64,000 bases of DNA from Cupriavidus basilensis. Lineage in GTDB: Bacteria > Pseudomonadota > Gammaproteobacteria > Burkholderiales > Burkholderiaceae. The notes beneath the pieces are model-generated. The model made no database searches, had not been told where the DNA came from, and saw only the letters and a program-made list of their open reading frames with translations. The position numbers and the translations under genes are program-made. Positions 34,109 through 46,423 of this stretch are shown piece by piece (positions within the stretch are counted from its first letter, which is position 1; each line of letters opens with the position of its first letter). Where the stretch lies: contig NZ_CP062804.1 in assembly GCF_008801925.2 (NCBI RefSeq), forward strand, positions 2,232,001-2,296,000, written 5' to 3'.

Positions 34109-35527
34109 ATGCCTCAAAGCTTCTCCACGCTGCCCGATGGCGCCATCCCGCTCCACGTGGCGGCACCGCAAACGCTTGCGGCCTTGCTGGAACAATTGCC
34201 GCCGGTGCAAGCACAGTGGGCACGCGCAACCGGCTTCGTCCCGTTGCCTGGCAAGATGCTGCTGCTGCCGGATGCCGAAGGCGCTCTGGCGGGCGTGATC
34301 GTTGGCGCCGATCCGGCCCAGCCATTGTGGCAACTGGCGGGCCTGCCGAAGCAGTTGCCACCAGGGCGCTATGCCATCACCGCCGCGCACAATGAACCGC
34401 CGCTGGCCGCGCTCGGCTGGGCTATCGGTGCCTTGCCGGCGAGCTGGGACGACACGGTGGACGACGCGGCGAATGGCGCCGAAGACCTCGCGCAACTGGT
34501 CGTGCCACAGGCCACGCAGCAAACCCTCCAGCCACTGGCCACAGCCATCGGCCTGGTACGCCGGCTGGTCAACACACCGGCCAACGTCCTCGGCCCCGCA
34601 CGCTTGTCGGAAGAAGTCCGCGCACTGGCTCAGGCGCATGGCGCCGAGTTCCGGGAATGGATCGGCGACGCCCTGCCGGATGCGGGCTTCCCGCTGGTCC
34701 ATGCCGTGGGCCGCGCGGCTGCCGAAGCGCCGCGCGTGGCCACGCTGCATTGGGGCGACCCGGCTGCGCCGCGCGTGGTGCTGATCGGCAAGGGCGTGTG
34801 CTTCGATTCAGGCGGGCTGGATATCAAGCCGGCGCAGGGCATGCGCTGGATGAAGAAAGACATGGGCGGCGCGGCCCACGCCATTGCGCTGGCGCAGCTG
34901 GTGATGCAGGCGCGCCTGCCCGTGCTGCTGACCTTGGTGGTGCCGGCCGTGGAAAACGCCGTCGGCGCCGGCGCGCTGCGCCCGGGCGATGTGCTCCGTG
35001 CGGCCAATGGCACGTCGGTGGAAATCGAAAACACCGATGCGGAGGGCCGGCTGGTGCTGGCCGATGCCCTGCTTCACGCGCTGGGCGAGCGCCAGGAGAG
35101 CGCCGCCATCGCCATCGACCTGGCCACGCTGACCGGCGCGGCCCGCGTCGCGCTTGGGCCGGAGCTGCCCGCGCTGTTCAGCAATGACGACGCCCTTGCC
35201 GCCGACCTGCTTGCGCAGGCCCGGCGGCTGGCCGATCCGCTGTGGCGCATGCCGCTGTGGCAGCCCTATCACACCATGCTGAAGTCGTCGTTCGCGGATA
35301 CGCAGAATGCCGCCGCCGCGCCGCTGGCCGGCGCCATTACCGCCGCCCTGTTCCTGCAGCGCTTTATCCCGGACGGTACGCCCTGGCTGCACCTGGACCT
35401 GTTCGCCTGGAACCAGGAAGACCGCCCGGGCCGTCCGCGCGGCGGGGAGGCGCAGGGACTGCGCGCGCTCTTTGGCTTGCTGTCGCAGCGCTTTCCCGCG
35501 GTTGCCGGCGAGCCCATGCACTCCTGA
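34109..35527 (+). CDS. Leucyl aminopeptidase family (M17) metallopeptidase
   Basis: A 472-residue cytosolic dizinc aminopeptidase. The metal-site motifs are present: IGKGVCFDSGGLDIKP (about 226-241) and NTDAEGRL at 308-315. It is closer to the PepA-like/LAP2 subgroup than to classical PepA, having a short divergent N-terminal domain. It lies 35 bases before a dipeptide/oligopeptide ABC operon on the same strand, so imported peptides are likely cut by this enzyme. The start follows no strong ribosome site, but matches the family. Confidence 0.92.
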   Translation: MPQSFSTLPDGAIPLHVAAPQTLAALLEQLPPVQAQWARATGFVPLPGKMLLLPDAEGALAGVIVGADPAQPLWQLAGLPKQLPPGRYAITAAHNEPPLAALGWAIGALPASWDDTVDDAANGAEDLAQLVVPQATQQTLQPLATAIGLVRRLVNTPANVLGPARLSEEVRALAQAHGAEFREWIGDALPDAGFPLVHAVGRAAAEAPRVATLHWGDPAAPRVVLIGKGVCFDSGGLDIKPAQGMRWMKKDMGGAAHAIALAQLVMQARLPVLLTLVVPAVENAVGAGALRPGDVLRAANGTSVEIENTDAEGRLVLADALLHALGERQESAAIAIDLATLTGAARVALGPELPALFSNDDALAADLLAQARRLADPLWRMPLWQPYHTMLKSSFADTQNAAAAPLAGAITAALFLQRFIPDGTPWLHLDLFAWNQEDRPGRPRGGEAQGLRALFGLLSQRFPAVAGEPMHS

Positions 35528-35562
35528 TTGCAAGACAACGACCGTAAGTGAGAACAACAGAC

Positions 35563-37152
35563 ATGATCCAACGACTGGCGCTGGCCGCCACCCTGGCCGC
35601 CGCATTGCTGGCCGCTCCCGCGCTGCATGCCGAAACCCTGCGCTGGGCGCGTTCGGCCGACGCCTCCACGCTGGACCCGCACGCGGTCAACAACGGGCCC
35701 AACCACAACCTGCTGCATCAGGTCTACGAGCCGCTGATCATCCGCACCGCCGATGGCAAGCTGCTGCCCACCCTGGCCACCTCGTGGCGGCGCACGGACG
35801 ACCCCACGGTATGGGAGTTCCAGCTGCGCAAGGGCGTGAAGTTCCACGATGGCAGCGTGTTCACCGCCGACGATGCGGTGTTCTCTCTGTTGCGCGCCAA
35901 GTCGCCCACCTCGGACATGAAATCGCTGCTGGTCTCGATTACCGAGGTGACCAAGGTTTCGCCATTCGTCATCCGCATCAAGACCGCCGGCCCCAACCCG
36001 CTGCTGCCCGACAACCTGACCAATATCCAGATCCTGAGCGCGGCATGGTCCAGGTCGCACAACGTGGAGCAACCGCAGAACGCCTCGGCCAAGGAAGAGA
36101 CCTACGCCACGCGCAATGTGAACGGCACCGGCCCGTACACGCTGGTGTCGCGCGAGCAGGACGTGCGCACGGTGCTCAAGCTCTTCCCGCAGTACTGGGG
36201 CCGCGGCCAGTTCCCGCTGGAGATCGACGAGCTGGTCTACCTGCCGATCAAGTCGCCCGCCACCCGCGTGGCCGCGCTGCTCTCCGGCGAGGTGGACTTC
36301 GTGCAGGACCTGCCAATCCAGGACACGGCGCGGCTGCGCGCCGACCCCAGGCTGCGGGTGAACCAGGCAGCGGAAAACCGCGTGATCTTCTTCGGCCTGA
36401 ACGTGGGCAACGCGCCCTTGAAGTACTCGGACGTGAAAGACCGCAACCCGCTGGCCGACCGCCGCGTGCGCGAGGCGTTCCAGCTCGCCATCGATCGCAA
36501 CGCCATCAAGACGGCCGTGATGCGCGGCCTGTCGGTGCCGACCAATATCATCGCGCCGCCGTTCGTGCATGGCTATGACAAGGCCTTCGACGTGGTCGGC
36601 AAGCCCGACGTGGCGCGCGCCAAGGCGCTGCTGGCGCAAGCCGGCTACCCCAACGGCTTTGGCATCACCCTGCATTGCACCAACGACCGCTACCTCAACG
36701 ACGAGGCGATCTGCCAGGCCGCTGCCGGCTTCCTGGGCCGCATTGGCGTCAAGACCACGGTGGTCTCGCGCCCGCTGGCGATCCAGACCGCCGCCATCAA
36801 CAACCTGGATACGGACTTCTACCTGTACGGCTGGGGCGTGCCGACCTACGACTCCGCCTACATCTTCGACTACCTGGTCCACACGCGCGGCAAGAATGCG
36901 CGCGGCGCCACCAATGCCACGCGCTACAGCAACCCGGAGCTGGATGCGAAGATCGTCTCGCTCTCAAGCGAGGGCGACCAGAAGCAGCGCGACGCCACCA
37001 TCAAGAGTATCTGGGCCACGGTGCAGAACGAACTGGTCTACCTGCCGCTGCATGACCAGATCCAGACCTATGCCATGGCGCGCAAGTTCGACATCCCGGT
37101 GAACCCGTCGAACACGCCCTACTTCAAGCTGTTCAAGCTGGCGAAGTCGTGA
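35563..37152 (+). CDS. Dipeptide/oligopeptide ABC transporter substrate-binding protein (family 5)
   Basis: A 529-residue DppA/OppA-like periplasmic receptor. Signal peptide 1-24 (LALAATLAAALLAAPALHA), then ETLRWARSADASTLDPHAVN, the standard opening of the family, and WRRTDDPTVWEFQLRKGVKFHDG. The frame begins at 35548, but the ATG at 35563 puts the signal at the N-terminus. It is the first gene of a transporter operon with two permeases and a fused ATPase, directly behind the M17 peptidase. Confidence 0.93.
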   Translation: MIQRLALAATLAAALLAAPALHAETLRWARSADASTLDPHAVNNGPNHNLLHQVYEPLIIRTADGKLLPTLATSWRRTDDPTVWEFQLRKGVKFHDGSVFTADDAVFSLLRAKSPTSDMKSLLVSITEVTKVSPFVIRIKTAGPNPLLPDNLTNIQILSAAWSRSHNVEQPQNASAKEETYATRNVNGTGPYTLVSREQDVRTVLKLFPQYWGRGQFPLEIDELVYLPIKSPATRVAALLSGEVDFVQDLPIQDTARLRADPRLRVNQAAENRVIFFGLNVGNAPLKYSDVKDRNPLADRRVREAFQLAIDRNAIKTAVMRGLSVPTNIIAPPFVHGYDKAFDVVGKPDVARAKALLAQAGYPNGFGITLHCTNDRYLNDEAICQAAAGFLGRIGVKTTVVSRPLAIQTAAINNLDTDFYLYGWGVPTYDSAYIFDYLVHTRGKNARGATNATRYSNPELDAKIVSLSSEGDQKQRDATIKSIWATVQNELVYLPLHDQIQTYAMARKFDIPVNPSNTPYFKLFKLAKS

Positions 37153-37168
37153 CAATGGGCGCGCGCTG

Positions 37169-38134
37169 ATGCTGGTCCACCTTCTCCGCCGCCTCGGCCA
37201 GTCGCTGCTGGTGCTGCTGGCCGTGTCCTTTATCGCCTTCCTGGTGTTTCGCCATATCGGCGACCCCACGGTCAGCCTGCTGGGCGAGGATGCCTCGATC
37301 GAAGATCGCCAGGCACTGGTGGCCGAACTGGGCTTTGACCGGCCCGTGCCGGTGCAGTACGCGCGCTATCTCGGCAACGTGCTGCGCGGCCAGTTCGGCA
37401 TCTCCTACCGGGTCAAGCGGCCGGTAACGCAAGTCATCCTGGAGCGCGCGCCTGCCACGCTGGAGCTGGCGCTGGTGGCGGCGGTGGTGGCCGTGCTGGG
37501 CGGCGTGGCGCTGGGCGTCTACACGGCGATACAGCGCGACGGCTGGGCCAGCCGCGTGCTGATGACGGTGTCGCTGGTCGGCGTCTCGCTGCCGACCTTC
37601 CTGATCGGCATCCTGCTGATCTACCTGTTTGCCGTGGAGCTGCGCTGGCTGCCCTCGTTCGGGCGCGGCGACACCGTAGCCTTGGGCGGGTGGAACACGG
37701 GCCTGCTCACGCGCTCAGGCTGGGCGTCGCTGGTGCTGCCAGTGGCCACGCTTGGCCTGTTCAAGCTGACACTCATCATGCGCCTGGTGCGTGCGGAAAT
37801 GATGGAGGCGCTGCGCACCGACTACGTGCGCTTTGCCCGCGCGCGCGGCCTGCCCGAGCGGCGCATCCACTACGGCCACGCGCTGCGCAATACGCTGATC
37901 CCGGTGGTCACCATCACCGGGCTGCAGATCGGCTCGCTGATCGCCTTCGCCATCGTCACCGAGACGGTGTTCCAGTGGCCCGGCGTGGGGCTGCTGTTCA
38001 TCTCGTCGATCCAGGCAGTGGACGTGCCGGTGATCGCGGCCTACCTGCTGATGATCGCGGTGCTGTACGTGTGCATCAACCTGGCGGTGGACCTGGTCTA
38101 CCTGCTGGTTGACCCGCGCCTGCGCCGTGCCTGA
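37169..38134 (+). CDS. ABC transporter permease, DppB type
   Basis: A 321-residue inner-membrane permease with six predicted helices. Its N-terminal RRLGQSLLVLLAVSFIAFLVFRHIGDP is characteristic of DppB/OppB. The cytoplasmic EAA loop is DYVRFARARGLPERRIHYGHALRNTLIPVV. It starts 16 bases after the binding-protein stop. It forms a heterodimer with the DppC-type permease that follows. Confidence 0.94.
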   Translation: MLVHLLRRLGQSLLVLLAVSFIAFLVFRHIGDPTVSLLGEDASIEDRQALVAELGFDRPVPVQYARYLGNVLRGQFGISYRVKRPVTQVILERAPATLELALVAAVVAVLGGVALGVYTAIQRDGWASRVLMTVSLVGVSLPTFLIGILLIYLFAVELRWLPSFGRGDTVALGGWNTGLLTRSGWASLVLPVATLGLFKLTLIMRLVRAEMMEALRTDYVRFARARGLPERRIHYGHALRNTLIPVVTITGLQIGSLIAFAIVTETVFQWPGVGLLFISSIQAVDVPVIAAYLLMIAVLYVCINLAVDLVYLLVDPRLRRA

Positions 38135-38141
38135 CCTCTCC

Positions 38142-39097
38142 ATGACCTCAATGCAGAACGCCCCCGCTCCACCCGCCCCGGCCGCCCCGGCGCAAGCCCG
38201 CTGGCGCAATGCCGAGTCTCCCGTGGTGCGGGCGCTGGCGCGCTCGCGCACCACGCAATGTGCCGTGCTGCTGCTGGCGCTGCTGGTGCTCGCCGCCCTG
38301 TTCGCGCCCTGGCTGGCGCGGCAAAACCCCTTCGATCCCGCCGGGCTGGAACTGCTCGACGCCTTCACGCCACCTTGGGGGCATGGCGCGTCCGGCGCCT
38401 TCTATCCGCTTGGCAGCGACGACCAGGGGCGCGACATTTTCTCCGCCATCCTCTACGGCTTGCGCATGTCCTTGCTGGTGGGCGCGGCGGCGGTGGCGCT
38501 GTCGCTGGCCATCGGCGTCACGCTTGGCCTGGTGGCCGGCTATGCCGGCGGCTGGTTCGACACCGTGGTGATGCGCCTTGCCGATGTCCAGCTCACCTTT
38601 CCGGTGCTGCTGGTGGCGCTGCTGATCTTTGGCATCGCGCGCGGCATCCTGCCCGCTGGCTACCGCGACGAGATGGCCCTCTACGTGATCGTGACCGCCA
38701 TCGGCCTGTCGGAGTGGGTGCAATACGCGCGCACCGTGCGCGGCGCGGTGATGGTGGAGAAGCACAAGGATTACGTGCTGGCGGCCCGCATCATCGGGCG
38801 CTCGCGCACGGCCATCCTGCTGCGCCATATCCTGCCCAACCTGCTGGCGCCGGTACTGGTGATCGGCACCATCAGCTTTGCGCTGGCGGTGGTGGCGGAG
38901 TCCACGCTGTCCTATCTGGGCGTGGGCCTGCCGCCCACCCAGCCCTCGCTGGGCACGCTGATCCGCATTGGCCAGGGTTTCCTGTTCTCCGGCGAGTGGT
39001 GGATCCTGCTGTTCCCCGCGCTGGTGCTGCTGGCGCTGGCGCTCTCGGTCAACCTCGCGGGCGACTGGCTGCGCGACGCACTCAACCCCAAGCTCCA

Positions 39098-39101
<4 letters not shown>
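38142..39101 (+). CDS. ABC transporter permease, DppC type
   Basis: A 319-residue permease. The ATG at 38142 follows the DppB stop by 7 bases. A TTG frame start at 38109 would overlap that gene and is less likely. The segments HGASGAFYPLGSDDQGRDIFSAILYGLRMS and DYVLAARIIGRSRTAILLRHILPN (the EAA loop) define the DppC/OppC family. The first 30 residues are Pro/Ala-rich. Its stop overlaps the ATPase start as ATGA, so translation is coupled. Confidence 0.94.
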
Positions 39102-40825
<1,724 letters not shown>

Positions 40826-40872
40826 TGATGGCGCGCCTGGTGAGTGGCGCTCGTCGGCGAAGGAACGCAAGC

Positions 40873-41046
40873 ATGATGCAAGAGAACCATGGCAGGACGC
40901 GCAAATGGCACGGGCGTGCGGGCACGGCCGCCGGCGCTGCGGGGCTCTATCTGTCGCTGGGGACGGAACTGGCGTGGATACAGCTCGGGGGTGTCTTCCT
41001 GACCACCCTGGGGATTCACTTCTGGGTGATGTCCCGCCAGCAATGA
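40873..41046 (+). CDS. Small membrane protein, 57 residues, unknown function
   Basis: The frame opens at a GTG at 40825. The ATG at 40873 gives MMQENHGRTRKWHGRAGTAA followed by two hydrophobic stretches (AAGLYLSLGTELAWIQLGG and VFLTTLGIHFWVM). It may insert as a hairpin in the membrane. It sits 47 bases after the ATPase gene, so it could be the last gene of the transporter operon. No family recognised. Confidence 0.45.
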   Translation: MMQENHGRTRKWHGRAGTAAGAAGLYLSLGTELAWIQLGGVFLTTLGIHFWVMSRQQ

Positions 41047-41126
41047 TGTCCCGCCAGCGGGATTGAGCGATCACCGGGGAACCCCGGCGATCGTCATGGC
41101 GCAATGGCCTTCAGTGTGCCGAACGC

Positions 41127-41897
41127 TTAGCCAACAAATGCCTTTTCAAGCACAAAATGGCCCGGCTCGCTCATATTGCCTTCCGTGAAGTGCTGCTCGG
41201 TCAGCATCGCGCGGATGTCCTTGAGCATGTCCGGGCTGCCGCACAGCATGATGCGGTCGTTCTCGAGCGAGAACGGCTCCACGCCCAGGCGCTCGAACAG
41301 CTCGCCGTTGGCAATCAGGTCGGTGATGCGGCCCTGGTTGTCGAACTCTTCGCGGGTCACGGTGGGGAAATAGACCAGCTTTTCGCGGATCAGCTCGCCC
41401 AGGTGTTCGTGCTGCGGCAGGTGTTCCTGGATCAGCTCGCGGTAGGCCAGTTCCTCGACGAAGCGGCAGGTGTGGGTCAGCACGACCTTGTCATAGCGCT
41501 CGTACACGTCCGGGTCGCGGATGATCGACAGGAACGGGGCCAGGCCGGTGCCGGTGGCCAGCAGCCACAGGGTCTTGCCCGGCAGCAGGTTGTCGACCAG
41601 CAGCGTGCCGGTGGGCTTCTTGCCGACGAAGATCTGGTCGCCTTCCTTCAGGTGCTGCAGGCGCGACGTCAGGGGGCCGTCCGGCACCTTGATGCTGAAG
41701 AACTCCAGCGTTTCCTCGTAGTTGGCACTGGCGATGCTGTAGGCACGCAGAAGCGGACGACCGTTCACTTCCAGGCCAACCATTGCGAACTGGCCGTTTT
41801 CGAAACGGAAGCCGGGGTCGCGGGTGCAGGTGAAGCTGAAGAGCGTGTCGGTCCAGTGGTGGACGGAGAGGATGGCTTGCTGGTTGAGATTGCTCAT
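41127..41897 (-). CDS. fpr: Ferredoxin/flavodoxin-NADP reductase
   Basis: A 256-residue FAD enzyme of bacterial Fpr length. FAD contacts are in RAYSIASANYEETLEFF, and the NADP-binding ATGTGLAPFLSIIRDP is intact. It ends in VLEKAFVG, a typical bacterial subclass I tail. The ATG at 41897 (MSNLNQQAILSVHHW) was taken because the longer frame has no family counterpart. It lies 235 bases downstream of the encapsulin/desulfurase operon on the same strand and probably has its own promoter. It could supply electrons for Fe-S or sulfur chemistry. Confidence 0.93.
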   Translation of the reverse strand: MSNLNQQAILSVHHWTDTLFSFTCTRDPGFRFENGQFAMVGLEVNGRPLLRAYSIASANYEETLEFFSIKVPDGPLTSRLQHLKEGDQIFVGKKPTGTLLVDNLLPGKTLWLLATGTGLAPFLSIIRDPDVYERYDKVVLTHTCRFVEELAYRELIQEHLPQHEHLGELIREKLVYFPTVTREEFDNQGRITDLIANGELFERLGVEPFSLENDRIMLCGSPDMLKDIRAMLTEQHFTEGNMSEPGHFVLEKAFVG

Positions 41898-42132
41898 GAA
41901 TAAGGCGCTGTATGCGCTGGATGGCGCCGGCGTCGATGGCCTGTTGTGGCCTGATACCAAAGGCTTGGCGGTAGCTTGCCGGTTGCGTTCAACAAGGCGG
42001 GCCCCGGTCCGAAGGCTGGAAGGCGCGCCGATCAAGGTGAGAAGATAGCGGATTTTAGAAGAAAACGCAGGGCGCGTCCCGATTCATGCAGTTTCAGGGG
42101 GGTTATCAGCCCCACGCCCCGCGTTTTCCGGC

Positions 42133-44019
42133 TCAACGGCGCCCCGAAAGCCGCCTGACCACCGAAATCAGCCGGTCCACCTCGTCCGTGGTGTTGTAGA
42201 AGGCCAGCGACGGCCGCACCGTGGCCTCCACGCCAAAGCGGCGCAGGATAGGCTGGGCGCAGTGATGCCCGGAGCGCACGGCGATGCCTTCCTCGTTGAG
42301 CGCGCGGCCCACTTCCTCGGTTTCATAGCCCTTGAGCACGAAGGACAGCACGCTGGCCTTGTCGCGCGCCGTGCCTACCAGCCGCACGCCCGGGATGGGC
42401 TGCAGCAGGTGGGTGGCGTACTCCAGCAGGTCGTGCTCGTAGCGGGCGATGTTCTCGATGCCGACCCGCTCCACGTAGTCCAGCGCGGCGCCCAGCCCCA
42501 CCGCGTCGGCGATGTTGCCGGTGCCGGCCTCGAAGCGGTTGGGCGGCGGCTGGAACACGGTGCGCTCGAAGGTCACATCCGCAATCATGTTGCCGCCGCC
42601 TTGCCAGGGCGGCATGGCCTCCAGCAGTTCGCGCTTGCCATAGACCACGCCGATGCCGGTGGGCCCGAACACCTTGTGGCCCGAGAACACGAAGAAATCC
42701 GCGTCGATGGCCTGCACGTCCACCCGCATGTGCGAGACCGACTGCGCGCCGTCGACCAGCGCGCGGGCGCCGGCACTGTGGGCCAGGTCGACGATCTCCC
42801 TGACCGGCACCACGGTGCCCAGCGCATTCGAGACCTGCGTCACGGACACGATCCTGGTGCGGTCATTGAGCAGCCGCCGGTATTCATCCAGCAGCACCTG
42901 CCCGGAATCGTCCACCGGAATCACCCGCAGCCTGGCCCCGGTCTGCGCGGCAAGCTGCTGCCACGGCACGATATTGGCGTGATGCTCCAGGTGCGAGACG
43001 ATGATCTCGTCGCCCTCGCCCACGTTCTGCACGCCCCAGGTCTTGGCGATCAGGTTGATGGCCTCGGTGGTGCCGCGCACGAAGATGATCTCGTCGGGCG
43101 AGGACGCGCCGATAAAACGCTGCACCTTGCTGCGCGCGGCCTCGTAGGCATCCGTGGCGCGCCCGGCCAGTGCATGGGCAGCGCGGTGGATGTTGGAGTT
43201 CTCGTGCGCGTAGAAGTACGAGATGCGGTCAATCACCGACTGCGGCTTGTGCGTGGTGGCGGCGTTGTCGAACCACACCAGCTGGCGGCCGTTGACGCGT
43301 TCCTGCAAGATCGGGAAATCGCGCCGGATGGCGTTGACGTCGAACGGCACGCGCGCCGAAGACGATGCCCACGGTAGCGTCTGCTCTTGCTCGCGCCCAG
43401 AGCCGTAAGCGCCCGGCCCTTGCTGCGGCGCATGCAGCGAAAGCGGATCGCCGAACGTGGCGATCTCGCGCAGGCTCGATGCGCCGCCATGCAGGTCGCG
43501 GCCCGCGCCCTCCAGGAAGTAGTAAGCAGGCGCGGCCGAGGACTGCGGCGACGGCGACGCCGCATGCGGCACGCCCAGCGCCTGGCCGCCGAAGCGGCTT
43601 TCCACCGCGGGCGCCACCGTGGCTACCGTGTCGGGCAGGCTATTCTGCGCCACCGAGGTTGGCCGCAAGGCCGGCGCGCGATTAGCCAGCGAGAGCACAT
43701 GGGTTGGCGCGGCGGGCAGCAGGTTGGCGCCGGGCACGTGGCCCTGCGGGATCGCCGCACCCGGCACGCCGGTGCCCGTGCCGCCTGGACCCGCCACGGG
43801 CGAGCCAGGCGGCGCCGGGTTGTTCACCACGGGCAGCGACTGCGCGGCGGCGGGCGACGTCCCCGGCAGGGCCGAGAAAAACGCCCCCGCCAGGCGCGCC
43901 AGCACCGCCGGATCCGGCAGGCCGGGCGGCACCGAAGGCGCGCCCGGCAGCGCCGCCGACGGGCTGGCCGGCGGATTCGGCAGATTCACCGGATTACTTG
44001 TAGGTGTCAGGATAGTCAT
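42133..44019 (-). CDS. Family 2A encapsulin cargo: cysteine desulfurase with long disordered N-terminus
   Basis: A 628-residue enzyme in two parts. Residues 226-628 are a SufS-like desulfurase with PLP lysine Lys449 (FSGHKVFGPTG) and catalytic Cys587 (SGHHCAQP). They convert cysteine to alanine and enzyme-bound sulfur. Residues 1-225 are low-complexity Pro/Ala/Gly sequence interrupted by short hydrophobic motifs, LARLAGAFFSAL (40-51) and YYFLEG (166-171). Such N-termini load cargo into family 2A encapsulins. The start overlaps the shell gene by 26 bases. The product should be elemental sulfur inside the compartment. Confidence 0.92.
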   Translation of the reverse strand: MTILTPTSNPVNLPNPPASPSAALPGAPSVPPGLPDPAVLARLAGAFFSALPGTSPAAAQSLPVVNNPAPPGSPVAGPGGTGTGVPGAAIPQGHVPGANLLPAAPTHVLSLANRAPALRPTSVAQNSLPDTVATVAPAVESRFGGQALGVPHAASPSPQSSAAPAYYFLEGAGRDLHGGASSLREIATFGDPLSLHAPQQGPGAYGSGREQEQTLPWASSSARVPFDVNAIRRDFPILQERVNGRQLVWFDNAATTHKPQSVIDRISYFYAHENSNIHRAAHALAGRATDAYEAARSKVQRFIGASSPDEIIFVRGTTEAINLIAKTWGVQNVGEGDEIIVSHLEHHANIVPWQQLAAQTGARLRVIPVDDSGQVLLDEYRRLLNDRTRIVSVTQVSNALGTVVPVREIVDLAHSAGARALVDGAQSVSHMRVDVQAIDADFFVFSGHKVFGPTGIGVVYGKRELLEAMPPWQGGGNMIADVTFERTVFQPPPNRFEAGTGNIADAVGLGAALDYVERVGIENIARYEHDLLEYATHLLQPIPGVRLVGTARDKASVLSFVLKGYETEEVGRALNEEGIAVRSGHHCAQPILRRFGVEATVRPSLAFYNTTDEVDRLISVVRRLSGRR

Positions 44020-44926
44020 GGTACTTGCCGATCTCCACGTCATCGAGAACCGCCAGCGCATCCGGCGCGTGCACGGCCAGCGAGCAGTACAGCGAGATCA
44101 GGTACGAAGCGATAGCCTGGTCGTTGATGCCCATGAAGCGCACCGACAGGCCCGGGCCCTGCTCGCCCGCCACGCCCGGCTGGAACAGGCCGACCACGCC
44201 CTGGCGCTTGTCGCCCACGCGCAGCAGCAGGATCTTGCTCTTGCCGTCAGCCACCGGCACCTTGTCGGACGGGATCAGCGGAATACCGCGCCAGGTGATG
44301 AACTGCGAGCCGAACAGGCTGACGGTGGGCGGCGGCACGCCACGGCGCGTGCATTCGCGGCCAAAAGCGGCAATCGCCAGCGGGTGGGTCAGGAAGAACG
44401 CGGGCTCCTTCCACACCTTGCTGAGCAACTCGTCCATGTCGTCCGGCGTGGGCGCGCCGGTCAGCGGGAAGACGCGCTGCGCTTCGGCCACGTTGGCCAG
44501 CAGGCCGTAGTCCGGGTTGTTGATCAGCTCGCCTTCCTGATGCTCCTTGATGGTCTCGATGGTGAGGCGCAGCTGTTCCTTGATCTGGTCGTGCGGGCTG
44601 CTGTACAGGTCCGAGACGCGGGTATGCACGTCCAGCACGGTGCTGACCGCGTTCAGGAAATACTCGCGCGGCTGCTCTTCGTAGTTGACGAAGGTGCGCG
44701 GCAGCTTGCCTTCGTCGTCGCGCTGGGTGCAGGCGACCTTGACGGACTCGGGGTCCTGCACCTTGTTGAGGCGGTAGATGCCGGCTTCCACCGGCACCCA
44801 TTGCAGGAAATGCGTCAGCCAGCGCGGCGTGATGGTCGCGAGCTGGGGGATGGTCTTGGTGGCATTGGCTAGTTGCCGTGCTGCGTTATCGCCGAGCGCC
44901 GTCTGGCCGCTCCCGTTTACCGACAT
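43994..44926 (-). CDS. Family 2A encapsulin shell protein (SrpI-like)
   Basis: A 310-residue HK97-fold shell protein that self-assembles into a nanocompartment. Recognised by TITPRWLTHFLQWVPVEAGIYRLNKV, the central FVNYEEQPREYFLNAVSTVLDVHTRVSDLYSSPHDQ and the end VLDDVEIGKYHDYPDTYK, all typical of SrpI-type family 2A encapsulins. GGAG precedes the ATG at 44926. It lies upstream of and overlaps its desulfurase cargo. No cyclic-nucleotide-binding insertion of the family 2B kind is present. Confidence 0.95.
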   Translation of the reverse strand: MSVNGSGQTALGDNAARQLANATKTIPQLATITPRWLTHFLQWVPVEAGIYRLNKVQDPESVKVACTQRDDEGKLPRTFVNYEEQPREYFLNAVSTVLDVHTRVSDLYSSPHDQIKEQLRLTIETIKEHQEGELINNPDYGLLANVAEAQRVFPLTGAPTPDDMDELLSKVWKEPAFFLTHPLAIAAFGRECTRRGVPPPTVSLFGSQFITWRGIPLIPSDKVPVADGKSKILLLRVGDKRQGVVGLFQPGVAGEQGPGLSVRFMGINDQAIASYLISLYCSLAVHAPDALAVLDDVEIGKYHDYPDTYK

Positions 44927-44940
44927 GTGCTACTCCGTTT

Positions 44941-44958
44941 AGCTGTGAGCTGTGAGCT
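44941..44958. repeat. 7-bp tandem repeat in the encapsulin leader
   Basis: AGCTGTG occurs twice, followed by a partial third copy, 15 bases upstream of the encapsulin start. It overlaps the untranslated leader. The remaining 183-base gap shows no clear promoter by eye. Confidence 0.6.
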
Positions 44959-45109
44959 GATGGCTGATTGCTATATGAGAAAAACAAGAATCGTTATTAC
45001 CGCAGCGATTATCGGGAGACGGCCCGGCCCGTTCAACATGCTATAGACGGCAATGCGCATGGATCTGCGCAAGGATTGGCGCGTGGTTCGTGGGCATCGG
45101 CGGCGATGG

Positions 45110-45366
45110 CTAGGACCGCGTGCCTACCACCTGCGCATCACGCAGCGAGACGTGCGCGGCGCCCGATCCGAGCAGCCACGAGATCGGCACGCCCAGCGCC
45201 ACGGCCAGCTTTTCCACCGTGACGATCGAGGCAATCGCGCTGCCACGCTCGATCTCGCCGATATACGAGCGGTTCATGCCCGCATGCTCGGCAAGCTCCT
45301 CCTGCGACCACGCATGCGCCTCGCGCAACTGGCGCACGGTGGCGCCCAAAGTCCGCACCAGGTCAG

Positions 45367-45370
<4 letters not shown>
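45110..45370 (-). CDS. XRE-family helix-turn-helix regulator in the encapsulin locus
   Basis: An 86-residue Cro/C1-type DNA-binding protein. The HTH (about 5-60) reads LGATVRQLREAHAWSQEELAEHAGMNRSYIGEIERG, then IVTVEKLAVALGVPISWLLG. No effector domain follows, so it may respond through oligomer state or another protein. The ATG at 45370 overlaps the serine acetyltransferase stop (ATGA). It is therefore co-translated with sulfur metabolism and precedes the shell gene by 183 bases. Confidence 0.9.
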
Positions 45371-46320
<950 letters not shown>

Positions 46321-46423
46321 TGTGGTACTCCCCGTTCTGCGTTGTCCGCGTGATGGCTCGCGCGGCTTGTTGAGCGCTATGCTCGTTGATCTCTATGGAT
46401 CGATTGCTTGCGCCAGCCGCGGC

